In this document: in pieces, positions 17,444-25,895 of the stretch | How the letters are laid out: each line of letters opens with the position of its first letter | How positions within the stretch are numbered: position 1 is the first letter of the stretch | From: a virus | IMG/VR virus record: IMGVR_UViG_3300050175_000061 | Span: 1-38,446 of that record | Length of the DNA stretch: 38,446 nt | Direction: 5' to 3' (one strand) | Translations under genes and position numbers: made by a program | Notes under the pieces: generated by a model | What the model was told of the DNA's origin: nothing | Database searches by the model: none | Seen by the model: the letters and a program-made list of their open reading frames with translations, nothing else

Positions 17444-17840
17444 AAGATACTACGTGCAACTTTTAACGTTGCTAGTTTGGCTAAACAACCAAATGACTTA
17501 CGTCACTAAAGGATCTAACGAGGCTACAATCTCTTGGGGAGGATACGTAGGTTTCCCCGAGTGGTACGATAGCTGGGTAACTTTCGATGTGGAAATAGGG
17601 AAGATTTTACTGTGGGGGATAATCACGATTTCTAACATTCTCCCCCTGGAAGGTAAATATAGAGCATATGCCACCTGCAATAACGTAATGATATTAGCAG
17701 TACTGTTCGCGGAATTCGTATCCTATAAATATTTTGGGAACAACGTTAGAAATGAGCAAATGTTCCCTTACTATTTTGGGGCTTACTTGGTCGGAATAAC
17801 CACCTGCTATTTCACAAACAAATGTCATAAAAATGGATGA
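17430..17840 (+). CDS. Multi-pass membrane protein, holin candidate
   Basis: A protein of about 136 residues with three or four hydrophobic segments (YYVQLLTLLVWL; IGKILLWGIITISNIL; VMILAVLFAEFVSY; YYFGAYLVGITTCYF) and a basic C-terminus. The start is uncertain. GTG 17385 is in frame, but residues from there would be read from the Pro-rich end of the previous gene; TTG 17430 fits the membrane protein better. GTG 17454 is another option. Small size, several membrane segments and position in the cassette make it a holin candidate by inference. Confidence 0.55.
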   Translation: MKIFRRYYVQLLTLLVWLNNQMTYVTKGSNEATISWGGYVGFPEWYDSWVTFDVEIGKILLWGIITISNILPLEGKYRAYATCNNVMILAVLFAEFVSYKYFGNNVRNEQMFPYYFGAYLVGITTCYFTNKCHKNG

Positions 17841-18132
17841 ACTATTAAATAAAATAGTCATAATAGTAATAGGCACTGTGGTGGCTGCTATATCGGTGTG
17901 GGTTAAAGGGTTAAATACTAAAGTAAAAGATAGTGCGATAGATATAGCACTGTTAAAACAGCATAACGTGCTTAAAGAAGCCTCCCAGAGCAGAGATATT
18001 AAAGGACGCGATAAAGACGCAGACGCAGTAAGGACAGTGTTGTCAGAAATGAATAAGAAGTTAGATTCCATGATGGTCAAATTTTCAGACATAGAAAAGG
18101 CCTTGGCTCAACACGGAATAGTCGTACCGTGA
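17833..18132 (+). CDS. Membrane-anchored coiled-coil protein, lysis cassette
   Basis: A 99-residue protein with one N-terminal membrane segment (KIVIIVIGTVVAAISVWV, about residues 7-24) and a long charged helix with heptad-like spacing (about 35-95). It overlaps the previous gene by 8 nt and the next by 4 nt (GTGA), so the cassette is translationally coupled. The topology is reminiscent of holin-associated haemolysin-type proteins, although in the XhlA family the order is reversed (coiled coil, then anchor). Function is inferred from topology and place. Confidence 0.6.
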   Translation: MDELLNKIVIIVIGTVVAAISVWVKGLNTKVKDSAIDIALLKQHNVLKEASQSRDIKGRDKDADAVRTVLSEMNKKLDSMMVKFSDIEKALAQHGIVVP

Positions 18133-18305
18133 TAAAGCTGCTAAAAATCTTTACGAGTGGCGAATTGATCTCGATGCTAGATACCAATGGCGATGGGCGA
18201 ATACAACTATCGGAGATAAAAAACGCACCTTTCCACACGTGGCTGGAGATAGCTTTCAAATACTTACCTCTTTTGCTTGAACACTTATATTTCGCATATT
18301 TCTAG
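18129..18305 (+). CDS. 58-residue EF-hand protein
   Basis: This short gene starts with GTG overlapping the previous stop as GTGA. Residues 18-29 read DTNGDGRIQLSE, a perfect EF-hand calcium loop with ligands at positions 1, 3, 5, 7 and 12 and the conserved Gly6 and Ile8. The C-terminal half (APFHTWLEIAFKYLPLLLE and an aromatic end) is hydrophobic and may contact membrane. It is the last gene of the membrane cassette and precedes a promoter. A calcium-responsive lysis or exclusion role is speculation; single EF-hands usually need a partner to pair. Confidence 0.6.
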   Translation: MIKLLKIFTSGELISMLDTNGDGRIQLSEIKNAPFHTWLEIAFKYLPLLLEHLYFAYF

Positions 18306-18377
18306 GAGTTAAAATTATTTTTCCTAAATCACATAAATTTTTTATAAAGTTTTCCGTTTTATTAAAATATTATTTTA

Positions 18378-18385
18378 TATCTTTG
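18378..18385 (+). promoter_or_regulatory. Bacteroidota-type -7 box TATCTTTG
   Basis: TATCTTTG matches the TAnnTTTG -7 consensus of Bacteroidota promoters exactly. At the expected -33 position the sequence is a weak TTTCCG. The region 18306-18377 is very AT-rich. The box ends only 4 nt before ATG 18390, so the transcript would start at or near the start codon. Confidence 0.55.
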
Positions 18386-18389
18386 AGTC

Positions 18390-18791
18390 ATGAAAATGAT
18401 TGACTTAAGCAAAATAATAGAGGACAGGCAGCTTGACAAAACAGAAGTCGCGGATCGATTGTTTCCAGGCCATAAACACCCAAAAATGGCACTGGGTAGA
18501 GTGCTTGTGGGGGAGGGAGATCTCGACGCGACCCAAATAAGCTTGTTATCTTTATATTCAGGCATACCAATTGCCGAGCTATACACTGGAGGAGGCTGGG
18601 TTTCAACTCTAGGAGAAAGCACCCACACGTTGACTTGTGGGGAGTTCACCGCCGAATTGGATTCAAAGACCTGGACTACTAAGCTTTTTAAAAATGGGTC
18701 TATCTTCCATCAATTTATACTGTCTTCAAAGTCGATTTCACTAGAAGACTACATCCAGATACTGGACAGTGAGATATCTAAAAACAAATAA
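18390..18791 (+). CDS. Helix-turn-helix regulator
   Basis: A 133-residue protein whose N-terminal half looks like an XRE/Cro-type HTH: LDKTEVADRLFPG (helices 1-2), a basic turn with HKHPKMALGRVL (recognition part) and DATQISLLSLYSGIPI. The C-terminal half is a beta-rich domain of unknown type that may serve dimerisation. It is the first gene after the late/lysis block and has its own promoter box at 18378, which fits a regulator of the replication operon that follows. Start ATG 18390; ATG 18396 is a possible alternative that would leave room for a short leader. Confidence 0.7.
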   Translation: MKMIDLSKIIEDRQLDKTEVADRLFPGHKHPKMALGRVLVGEGDLDATQISLLSLYSGIPIAELYTGGGWVSTLGESTHTLTCGEFTAELDSKTWTTKLFKNGSIFHQFILSSKSISLEDYIQILDSEISKNK

Positions 18792-18814
18792 ACGCACATA
18801 CTATTATTATTATT

Positions 18815-19381
18815 ATGAACGAGCTAAAAAACACGGCAGAGAACCCTATGCAAATGGAGGTCACAGTATCAATAGACCTTAAATCTTCTATGCAAGTGGA
18901 TGCCCTTCGCGGTTTGCTATTATCTATAGGGGGAGGAAACCCTATTGTTAACGTGGTTGATGAGATCCACGACGTTTTTAACCCAAAAGGTTTAAGAACT
19001 GAAAGTCCGGCCGAAGAAGCGCCAAAAGTCGGCCTCATCAAAGATTTGCCGCTTACCGAGACTGTGAAAGAGAAGACTCAGCCTAAAAGAAAACGCAGAA
19101 CGAAGGCAGAAATAGCGAAGGAAAAAGAGGAAGCCGCCGAAGCAAAAGCAGAAGAGAGGGGCGACACTGTAGAGGAAAACGAAGCTGCACTGGAGAGTAG
19201 CCTAGAGGGCGGTACAACTTTAGACGATGTACGCGCGGCCGTTAGTGCTTCTATTCAAACGGGGGGAGCGGCCAATAAGAGGGAGATAATTAAAGAACTT
19301 AAGTCCCTTGGAGTCGACAGGGTACCAGACCTTGACTCTAAACACTTTGACAGCTTCATATCTAAAGTAAGAAGTCTGTGA
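18815..19381 (+). CDS. Hypothetical protein with basic linker
   Basis: A 188-residue protein with three parts: an N-terminal domain (about 1-65) starting MNELKNTAENPMQM, a strongly charged linker (KPKRKRRTKAEIAKEKEEA-type, about 85-125), and a C-terminal helical domain with TLDDVRAAVSASIQTGGAANK and SLGVDRVPDL. The basic linker suggests nucleic-acid contact. It stands at the head of the replication module, just upstream of the DUF2800 nuclease, with which its stop overlaps (GTGA). The start lies after a run of TAT triplets. No family is recognised with certainty. Confidence 0.68.
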   Translation: MNELKNTAENPMQMEVTVSIDLKSSMQVDALRGLLLSIGGGNPIVNVVDEIHDVFNPKGLRTESPAEEAPKVGLIKDLPLTETVKEKTQPKRKRRTKAEIAKEKEEAAEAKAEERGDTVEENEAALESSLEGGTTLDDVRAAVSASIQTGGAANKREIIKELKSLGVDRVPDLDSKHFDSFISKVRSL

Positions 19382-20571
19382 AAGCGCATTCCGAGAGGTC
19401 GCACGCCATGCTTTCCGCGTCAGGCGCGAGTAGGTGGATGAACTGCACCCCCTCTGCAAGGATGGAGGAGGAATTAAGAGAATCAGGTTTGGAAGAGGTG
19501 AGTTCCGATTTCGCAGCAGAAGGCACTCTTGCACATGAGATATCGGAGCTTGATTTACGAATAGCTTTGTACGTCGGACCCTCTGGAAAAGGGTCGGACT
19601 ACAAGAAGTGGAAGGATCAAAGAGAAGCCTTGACAATGCACCACCTTTATAAACCTGAAATGGAAAAGTACGTTTCGGAGTATGTGGAATACTGCTTAGA
19701 AAGGTTTTCGGTTGCCCAGATGATTTACCCTTTCGCCACATGTATAGTTGAGGGCCGCGCTGATTTCTCACAATGGGTAGACGGAGGCTTCGGTACTTCG
19801 GATTTTACGATAGTCTGCCCTGCATATATAGAGGTGATAGATCTCAAATACGGAAAAGGTGTGCAAGTTTTCGCCGATAAAAATGCCCAACTTAGACTAT
19901 ATGCGTTAGGTATGATGTCCCTGTACGACGCACTATTTGATTTTGAAAAGGTGTACTTTACAATTGTGCAGCCTAGACTACATCATATAGACTCTGCAAG
20001 CATGAGTGTGCATCGGTTACTTGCATGGGCGGACTCTGACGTAAAACCTGCAGCCAATAAGGCTTTGAAAGGAGAAGGGGAATGTGTTGTTGGGGATTGG
20101 TGTAGGTGGTGTAAAGCTAAACCCGTGTGCCGCACAATCGCAGATGTAGCACTATCTACTGCAAAAAAAGAATTCAAAGACCTTAAAACCTTATCGGATA
20201 AGGAGCTAGTCAAAATGTATAAGCTTGAAAAAACGATACGCTCTTGGATCGAAAGCTTATCAGAACATATGCATGCTACCGCTTTAAAAGGCACTAAGTA
20301 TGAAGGGCTTAAACTGGTGAGGGGCAAGGGTAGAAGGCAGTGGGTGGACGAGGAAAAGGCGATAGGGACACTTAGCCTATTAGTTGAAAACCCTGAAAGC
20401 TTAACAAAAACAAAAATTGCGAGCCTTACAGCTATAGAGAGCATGGTTGGGAAAAAAGAGTTCAAGTCCTTGGGATTAACTACTATGTCCGAAGGTGCAA
20501 TAAGACTCGTACCCGAGGAGGCCAAAGGTGAGCCGATCGGTTTGGAGGAAGCAAGGAAAGATTTCGAATAG
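19378..20571 (+). CDS. PD-(D/E)XK nuclease, DUF2800 type
   Basis: A 397-residue protein of the RecB-like nuclease group that is commonly paired with DUF2815 in phages. Visible signs: the N-terminal SASGASRWMNCTPSARMEEEL motif, AAEGTLAHEISE, GTSDFTIV near 140 with EVIDLKYGKG near 152-161 (catalytic D and D-x-K), QLRLYALGM, and Cys-containing GDWCRWCKAKPVC near 240-252, which with Cys26 could bind an Fe-S cluster as in AddB-type nucleases. Probably acts in recombination or end processing with the SSB encoded next. The GTG start overlaps the previous TGA. Confidence 0.85.
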   Translation: MKAHSERSHAMLSASGASRWMNCTPSARMEEELRESGLEEVSSDFAAEGTLAHEISELDLRIALYVGPSGKGSDYKKWKDQREALTMHHLYKPEMEKYVSEYVEYCLERFSVAQMIYPFATCIVEGRADFSQWVDGGFGTSDFTIVCPAYIEVIDLKYGKGVQVFADKNAQLRLYALGMMSLYDALFDFEKVYFTIVQPRLHHIDSASMSVHRLLAWADSDVKPAANKALKGEGECVVGDWCRWCKAKPVCRTIADVALSTAKKEFKDLKTLSDKELVKMYKLEKTIRSWIESLSEHMHATALKGTKYEGLKLVRGKGRRQWVDEEKAIGTLSLLVENPESLTKTKIASLTAIESMVGKKEFKSLGLTTMSEGAIRLVPEEAKGEPIGLEEARKDFE

Positions 20572-20597
20572 TTTAATTTCAATTTTAATCGACAATT

Positions 20598-21155
20598 ATG
20601 AGCGATACAAAAGTTATCACGGGGCTGGTGCGCTTTGCATACCCTAGTGTATTTGAAACGAAAGTGCAAGATGGTGAGGATTCAGAAAAGTATGAAGTGT
20701 GTATTTTAATCCCTAAAAGGAACAAGAAATGCTTAGCGGACATTGATGATGCCGTAGATGCAGCCTTAGAACTGGGCGATTCCAAGCTTAATAATAAAGA
20801 CCCGAGGAAAATAAGAGGGTTTAAATGGCCTCTGAAAGACGGTGACGTGGATAGACCAGACAGCCCTGAGTTTGAAGGCATGATGTACTTGAATGCGAGA
20901 ACCAAAAACAAGCCTACTATTCTGGACGCTGACAAGGATGAGATCATAGACAAGTCGGACTTTTACGCAGGGTGTTGGGGTAGAGCTTCTATTAATTTTT
21001 ACATGTTTGCGAATAAAAGCACTGGCGTTGGCTGTGGACTGAACAATTTGCAGAAATTAAAAGACGACGACCATCTGTCTGGCGCAACCTCTGCCAAGGA
21101 AGATTTCAAAGACGATCTGAGCGACGAAGATTTGGACGCTTACGAAATAATGTAG
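20598..21155 (+). CDS. Single-stranded DNA-binding protein, DUF2815 type
   Basis: A 185-residue protein with the DUF2815 pattern: VRFAYPSVFETK near the start, YEVCILIPKRNK, a long central insertion, a YLNARTKNKPTILD strand and FYAGCWGRASINFYMF near residue 130. It ends in a very acidic tail with a final Tyr/Glu/Ile/Met, as in T7 gp2.5-type SSBs, whose tails recruit partner enzymes. It follows the DUF2800 nuclease and precedes the polymerase, the usual order. A terminator (21169-21210) follows directly. Confidence 0.86.
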   Translation: MSDTKVITGLVRFAYPSVFETKVQDGEDSEKYEVCILIPKRNKKCLADIDDAVDAALELGDSKLNNKDPRKIRGFKWPLKDGDVDRPDSPEFEGMMYLNARTKNKPTILDADKDEIIDKSDFYAGCWGRASINFYMFANKSTGVGCGLNNLQKLKDDDHLSGATSAKEDFKDDLSDEDLDAYEIM

Positions 21156-21168
21156 GTTGGATATTACG

Positions 21169-21210
21169 GCGGCGCTGTAGGCATAAAACTCCCTCCAGCC
21201 CGCTTTTTTT
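21169..21210 (+). terminator. Intrinsic terminator after the SSB gene
   Basis: GCGGCGCTG at 21169-21177 can pair with CAGCCCGC at 21196-21203 (eight pairs with one bulged C), followed immediately by seven T residues (21204-21210). It lies between the SSB stop codon and the polymerase start and may reduce read-through into the polymerase operon. Confidence 0.65.
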
Positions 21211-21242
21211 AGTTCGTTTTACTACCCCCTCAACTTACTTTA

Positions 21243-23216
21243 ATGCGCCAATTACACATAGATTTGGAGACCTATAGCAGTGTCGACATAGCAAAAAGTG
21301 GAGTCTACAAGTATGTAGAATCCGTAGATTTCGAAATACTAATTATAGCTTATTGCTTCGACTATGAGGAAATAAAAATAATTGACTTGGCATCTGGGGA
21401 GTGCATGCCAGGAGAATTAATTGTCGCGCTAACAGACCCAGAAATCCAAAAAAAGGCTTTCAGTGCCGCTTTCGAAAGACTGTGTTTTAGGGCTGTCGGA
21501 TTACACACCCCTGTGATGCAGTGGAGATGTACAGAAGTGAAGGCCGCGTATTGTGGACTCCCAAGGCAGCTAGGAAAAGCAGGGAAGGCGCTTAGTTTCG
21601 GTATAGATAAAGCCAAAGATTCAGCAGGAAAGGCTCTGATCAAGTTTTTTTCATGTCCAGTAAAACCTACTAAAGCTAACGGATGGAGCTGCAGAAACCT
21701 GCCTGTGAACTACCCCGAGAAATGGGAGGCGTACAAAAACTATTGCGTACAGGATGTACAGGCAGAAAAGGCTGTAGACTTAGAACTGGAAGCTTTCGTA
21801 ATGCCTGAAAGGGAGTGGGAGTTCTACGCATTAGACCAAAGTATAAATGACAGAGGCATTCTACTCGATACCGACTTAGCAGAGTCCGCGTGTAAAATAG
21901 ATTCGGACAGTATGAAAGTGTTGCTGAATAAGCTAAAAAAAATTACGGGGGTGGACAACCCTAACAGCCCAACTCAACTTAAGAAGTGGCTCAGTGACGC
22001 CCTAGGAAAAGACATAAAATCAATAGCGGCTGACACAGTTAAAGGCATTCTTGAGATTACGGAAGATGAGGCTGTTAGGGAAGTCCTCCACCTAAGACAA
22101 AAAACATCTAAATCCTCCATAAAAAAATACAAAGCGATACTTAATTGCGTGTCAGAAGATGGCCGAGGCCATGGGTTCTTTAGGTTCTACGGAGCAAGCA
22201 GAACAGGGAGGTGGGCAGGCAGACTCGTGCAACTGCAAAATTTAACGAGAAACTACATGTCGGATTTAGGCACAGCCAGAGAAACTACAAAGTTAAGAGA
22301 TTTTGAGCTTATGGAAGTGGTGTACGGAGGGGCGTCAAATATACTGTCCCAACTCATCCGAACAGCATTGATAGCTCCCGATAAACACACCTTTGCGGTT
22401 GCTGATTTTAGTGCCATAGAGGCTCGTGTACTGGCTTGGTTAGCCTCTGAAAGCTGGAAAGAGGAAGTGTTCGCTTCACATGGGCTTATTTATGAAGCCA
22501 ACGCGGCTAACATGTTCGGTGTAGATATCTCAGAAGTTGACAAACCTCTAAGGCAAAAAGGGAAAATTGCGGAATTAGCGCTGGGGTATCAGGGGGGGGT
22601 AGGAGCATTGGTTCAAATGGGTGCTGAAAATATGGGTCTTTCACACACTGAAATGTCCGACATCGTAAAGAGATGGAGGGCTGCCAGTTATAACACCGTC
22701 AAGATGTGGAAAAGTTTCGAAGAATCCGCAAAATTGGCCATCTCATTTAATAAGAAAACAAAGACCGAATACAAAGGCGTGTGCTTCGAGATGATAGAAG
22801 GGTCTTTGGTTATCACATTGCCGTCAGGTCGTCAGCTGGTGTACCGAGACGCAAAGGTGATCGATAAAAAAATAAAGCTTAAGAACGGAGAAGAGTGGGA
22901 CACCCAAGGTATAACATACTGGGGTATGTCTGATCATAAGTGGAGTAAGTTGGACACTTATGGAGGTAAATTGACTGAGAACATCGTGCAAGCTATTGCG
23001 AGAGACATTCTAGCAGAGTCAATGTGTAGGGTTGACGCACTGGGGTGTCGCATAGTCATGCATGTACACGATGAGATCATTTGCGAGACTCCAAAAATAG
23101 GCGCGGAGAAAGCATTGCGCGAGATGTGCGAGATAATGGGGGAGGAGATTAGCTGGGCTGAGGGATTAAAATTAGGAGCTGAGGGGTATTTAACGACATT
23201 CTACAAAAAAGATTGA
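21243..23216 (+). CDS. DNA polymerase, family A, with 3'-5' exonuclease domain
   Basis: A 657-residue replicative polymerase. The exonuclease motif I HIDLETYS (Asp7, Glu9) opens the protein, and NYCVQDVQAEK near residue 172 fits Exo III. Polymerase motifs follow: motif A VADFSAIEARVLAWLA near 385-400, motif B RQKGKIAELALGYQGG near 437-452 and motif C MHVHDEIICE near 606-615. There is no 5'-3' exonuclease domain, as usual in phage enzymes. It would work with the primase-helicase that overlaps its stop by one base (TGATG). Read-through or a weak promoter after the terminator at 21169 must supply transcription. Confidence 0.95.
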   Translation: MRQLHIDLETYSSVDIAKSGVYKYVESVDFEILIIAYCFDYEEIKIIDLASGECMPGELIVALTDPEIQKKAFSAAFERLCFRAVGLHTPVMQWRCTEVKAAYCGLPRQLGKAGKALSFGIDKAKDSAGKALIKFFSCPVKPTKANGWSCRNLPVNYPEKWEAYKNYCVQDVQAEKAVDLELEAFVMPEREWEFYALDQSINDRGILLDTDLAESACKIDSDSMKVLLNKLKKITGVDNPNSPTQLKKWLSDALGKDIKSIAADTVKGILEITEDEAVREVLHLRQKTSKSSIKKYKAILNCVSEDGRGHGFFRFYGASRTGRWAGRLVQLQNLTRNYMSDLGTARETTKLRDFELMEVVYGGASNILSQLIRTALIAPDKHTFAVADFSAIEARVLAWLASESWKEEVFASHGLIYEANAANMFGVDISEVDKPLRQKGKIAELALGYQGGVGALVQMGAENMGLSHTEMSDIVKRWRAASYNTVKMWKSFEESAKLAISFNKKTKTEYKGVCFEMIEGSLVITLPSGRQLVYRDAKVIDKKIKLKNGEEWDTQGITYWGMSDHKWSKLDTYGGKLTENIVQAIARDILAESMCRVDALGCRIVMHVHDEIICETPKIGAEKALREMCEIMGEEISWAEGLKLGAEGYLTTFYKKD

Positions 23217-25630
23217 TGGGGAAACAGCAAACAGACACACTGATAGATATCGCTACTGGGCATAGCGTTAATTGCCGAAGGTGGGAAAACGTTAAGATGT
23301 CTTGGCCTGATCTAGTGTCTAAATTAACTACAGTTAATCGTACACCTGAGACGTATAAATCTTTCCTTAAAGCCTCCAAGGACGACCAACTGAAAATAAA
23401 AGATGTAGGAGGTCTAGTAGGGGGCTACGTTAGGGGAGGCAAGAGAAAAATAGGAAACATAATGCACAGGCAGTTGTTGACTTTGGATATAGACTACGCT
23501 GACAATATGTTTTGGGGTGATTTTTTAATGGCTTATGATGTTGCGGCAGTGCTACACTCCACGCACAAGCATTCCGAAGAGTCACCTAGATTCAGACTAG
23601 TCATTCCTTTGTCAAGAGAAGTAACACCAGACGAGTATGTAGCTATATCTAGAAAAGTGGGAGGTGTACTGGACATAGATGTTTTCGACCCCAGCACCTT
23701 CCAAAGTGAGAGGTTGATGTTTTGGCCTTCGGCTTCATGCGATGGAGTTTTCAAGTATGAGATACAGAAGGGCAGCTGGTTGGACGCAGACGAGGTGCTG
23801 GAGTCGTATGTTGATTGGACAGACTCAAGCGCTTGGCCTACCACAAAAACCGAGGTTGAAAAGTTAAACTCCCTCACAGATAAGCAAGAAGACCCCGAGT
23901 CAAAAAGGGGCATGGTAGGTGTTTTCTGTAGGACCTTCGGAATAGGAGAGGCGATTTCTGAGTTTTTGTCCTCGGAATATGAGTCGGGCAGCGAGGGGAG
24001 ATATACGTACCTTTCAGGGTCGACCTCTAACGGACTGGTAGTGTATCAAGATAAATGGGCATACTCCCACCACGGCACTGACCCCTGTGGGGGCAAACTG
24101 TGCAACTCCTTTGATCTCGTACGAATGCACAAATACGGGCATTTGGACGAGGGGCAAAGAGTGGGTGGGGCTAAAGCTAATAGCTTCAATGCCATGGTCG
24201 ATTTTTGCAAAGACGTAGATGCCGTAAAGAAGGTTATCGCATCCGAAACGATCACCGACGCAAGATACGATTTTGCGGACCCTCTAAACTTTGAAAAAGA
24301 CGATCCCAAAGAACTAGACATTGAGTGGGCTTCCGAGCTAGAGACTGACAAATCAGGAAAATACCTTTCCTCTGCCCATAATATAGGCACTATTATTTGC
24401 AGCGACCCTAATTTAAAAGGCGTTTTTAGAGAGAACTCTTTTGAGGATAAAAAATACGTGTTTAAATCAACTCCCTGGAGGGCGGTTAAAACCCCCGAAC
24501 CTTTTAGAGATGTTGACATTTCTGGACTTAGGGATTACCTAGATAAAGTGTACAACATAAGCGCAGCATTGAAGATTGAAGATTCTCTTAAATTAGCCTT
24601 TGATAGAAATAAGTACAACCCACTTGTCGACTATCTTAAGTCCCTAAAATGGGATGGGGTCAGCAGAATTGACAACCTCTTGATCGATTATTTTGGGGCG
24701 GACGACAACATCTACACTCGTGAAGCTATGAGGGTCACGCTAGTGGGCGCTGTGGCAAGAGCTTTCCGCCCAGGGGTCAAGTTTGATCTGGTTTTAACGC
24801 TCGTAGGCGCTACTCAAGGCACGGGGAAGAGCACTTTCTTTTCAAAGTTGGGGAAACAATGGTTCTCCGACAGCTTTCACACCCTCTCAGGAAAGCAGGC
24901 TTTCGAGCAGCTTCAAGGAGCGTGGATCATGGAAATGGCAGAGCTTTCAGGATTGGCAGAAGGCCGAGTGGAGGCAGTAAAACACTTTATCTCTAAGCAA
25001 ATAGACGTATACAGACCTGCTTTTGGTAAAATTATAGAGGATTTCAAGAGGAAGCTTATTTTCGTCGCGACTACAAACGTCAAAGATTTCCTAAAAGACC
25101 CCTCAGGGAATCGGAGGTTCATGCCTATCGACTTGAACGAGAGTAAGATAAAAAAGAATATACTTTCGAGCAAGGAGCTGACAGGGGAAGGGGTAGACCA
25201 GATTTGGGCAGAGGCCGTTGCTCTATACGAAAAAGGCTATAACATATACTTGAGTCCAGAGGCCGAAGTAATAGCAAGAAAAGAGCAGAGCGCGCACAGC
25301 GAGTTGGATGATAGGTCGGGTGTGGTAGTTGATTACCTAGAAAAGCTGCTGCCTGTTGACTGGGACTCGTTAGACCTGATAGACCGAAGAGATTTTATAA
25401 ACGATCCTCTGTCCCCCAACGGCATAGACCGAAGAGATTTCGTGTGCGTGGCCGAGCTTTGGTGCGAGTGTTTAGGGAAAAACAAAAGCGAGATGACCCG
25501 ATATAACACACGGAGTCTCAACGACATTTTAAGAAGCCTCCACGATTGGGAGGGCGTTAACACAACTAAAAATTTTAAGATTTATGGAACGCAAAAATAC
25601 TATCGCAGAAAGCGAGAAAACGTTGGATAA
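23216..25630 (+). CDS. Primase-helicase, BT4734/VirE type
   Basis: An 804-residue fusion. The N-terminal part resembles BT4734/VirE primase-polymerase domains: LLTLDIDYAD near residue 88 (candidate metal-binding D-x-D) and TFQSERLMFWPS near 165. A C-rich/linker region follows (CGGKLCNSFDLV near 295), then a VirE-type helicase with Walker A GATQGTGKST near 530, EMAELSGL near 575 and the ATTNVKDFLKDPSGNRRF sensor region near 620. It would prime and unwind DNA for the polymerase. I chose ATG 23216; the TTG at 23213 is in frame but less likely. The end overlaps the VRR-NUC gene by 47 nt. Confidence 0.88.
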   Translation: MGKQQTDTLIDIATGHSVNCRRWENVKMSWPDLVSKLTTVNRTPETYKSFLKASKDDQLKIKDVGGLVGGYVRGGKRKIGNIMHRQLLTLDIDYADNMFWGDFLMAYDVAAVLHSTHKHSEESPRFRLVIPLSREVTPDEYVAISRKVGGVLDIDVFDPSTFQSERLMFWPSASCDGVFKYEIQKGSWLDADEVLESYVDWTDSSAWPTTKTEVEKLNSLTDKQEDPESKRGMVGVFCRTFGIGEAISEFLSSEYESGSEGRYTYLSGSTSNGLVVYQDKWAYSHHGTDPCGGKLCNSFDLVRMHKYGHLDEGQRVGGAKANSFNAMVDFCKDVDAVKKVIASETITDARYDFADPLNFEKDDPKELDIEWASELETDKSGKYLSSAHNIGTIICSDPNLKGVFRENSFEDKKYVFKSTPWRAVKTPEPFRDVDISGLRDYLDKVYNISAALKIEDSLKLAFDRNKYNPLVDYLKSLKWDGVSRIDNLLIDYFGADDNIYTREAMRVTLVGAVARAFRPGVKFDLVLTLVGATQGTGKSTFFSKLGKQWFSDSFHTLSGKQAFEQLQGAWIMEMAELSGLAEGRVEAVKHFISKQIDVYRPAFGKIIEDFKRKLIFVATTNVKDFLKDPSGNRRFMPIDLNESKIKKNILSSKELTGEGVDQIWAEAVALYEKGYNIYLSPEAEVIARKEQSAHSELDDRSGVVVDYLEKLLPVDWDSLDLIDRRDFINDPLSPNGIDRRDFVCVAELWCECLGKNKSEMTRYNTRSLNDILRSLHDWEGVNTTKNFKIYGTQKYYRRKRENVG

Positions 25631-25883
25631 AAAACTGGTCAGGAAAGTGAGAGAGCTGGGAGGACTAAGCATCAAGCTGAGCGCCCTGCACTTCACAGGC
25701 TTGCCAGATAGGATGTGCTTAGTGCCTGGAGGGAAGATCGCTTTCGCAGAGATGAAGGGTACAGGTGAAGAGTCCTCAAGAATCCAAAAAACAGTACACA
25801 AGAAGCTAAGGGAGCTTGGATTTGCGGTGGAGGTGGTAGATTCTACTAATTCTTTAAATATTTTTCTAAAAAATAACTTTTAA
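25584..25883 (+). CDS. VRR-NUC domain nuclease
   Basis: A 99-residue stand-alone VRR-NUC protein. The key pattern is present: a Lys-rich first helix, G-x-x-x-K-L, GLPDRMCLVPGG at residues 39-50, then AFAEMKGTGEESSRIQ with the catalytic E-x-K. This fold cuts branched DNA such as Holliday junctions. The gene starts within the end of the primase-helicase gene, an overlap of 47 nt, indicating tight coupling. It is the size typical of phage versions. Probably resolves replication or recombination intermediates. Confidence 0.9.
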   Translation: MERKNTIAESEKTLDKKLVRKVRELGGLSIKLSALHFTGLPDRMCLVPGGKIAFAEMKGTGEESSRIQKTVHKKLRELGFAVEVVDSTNSLNIFLKNNF

Positions 25884-25895
25884 GACCAAACAATC

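Noticed and set aside
18390-18791. Lysogeny repressor, implying a temperate phage
   Set aside because: No integrase, excisionase, partition system or attachment site was seen, so an HTH protein alone does not support lysogeny.
19983-20669. Longest minus-strand open frame (228 codons)
   Set aside because: It lies antisense to the DUF2800 nuclease and the start of the SSB gene, has a hydrophobic Ser-rich shadow composition and no family pattern.
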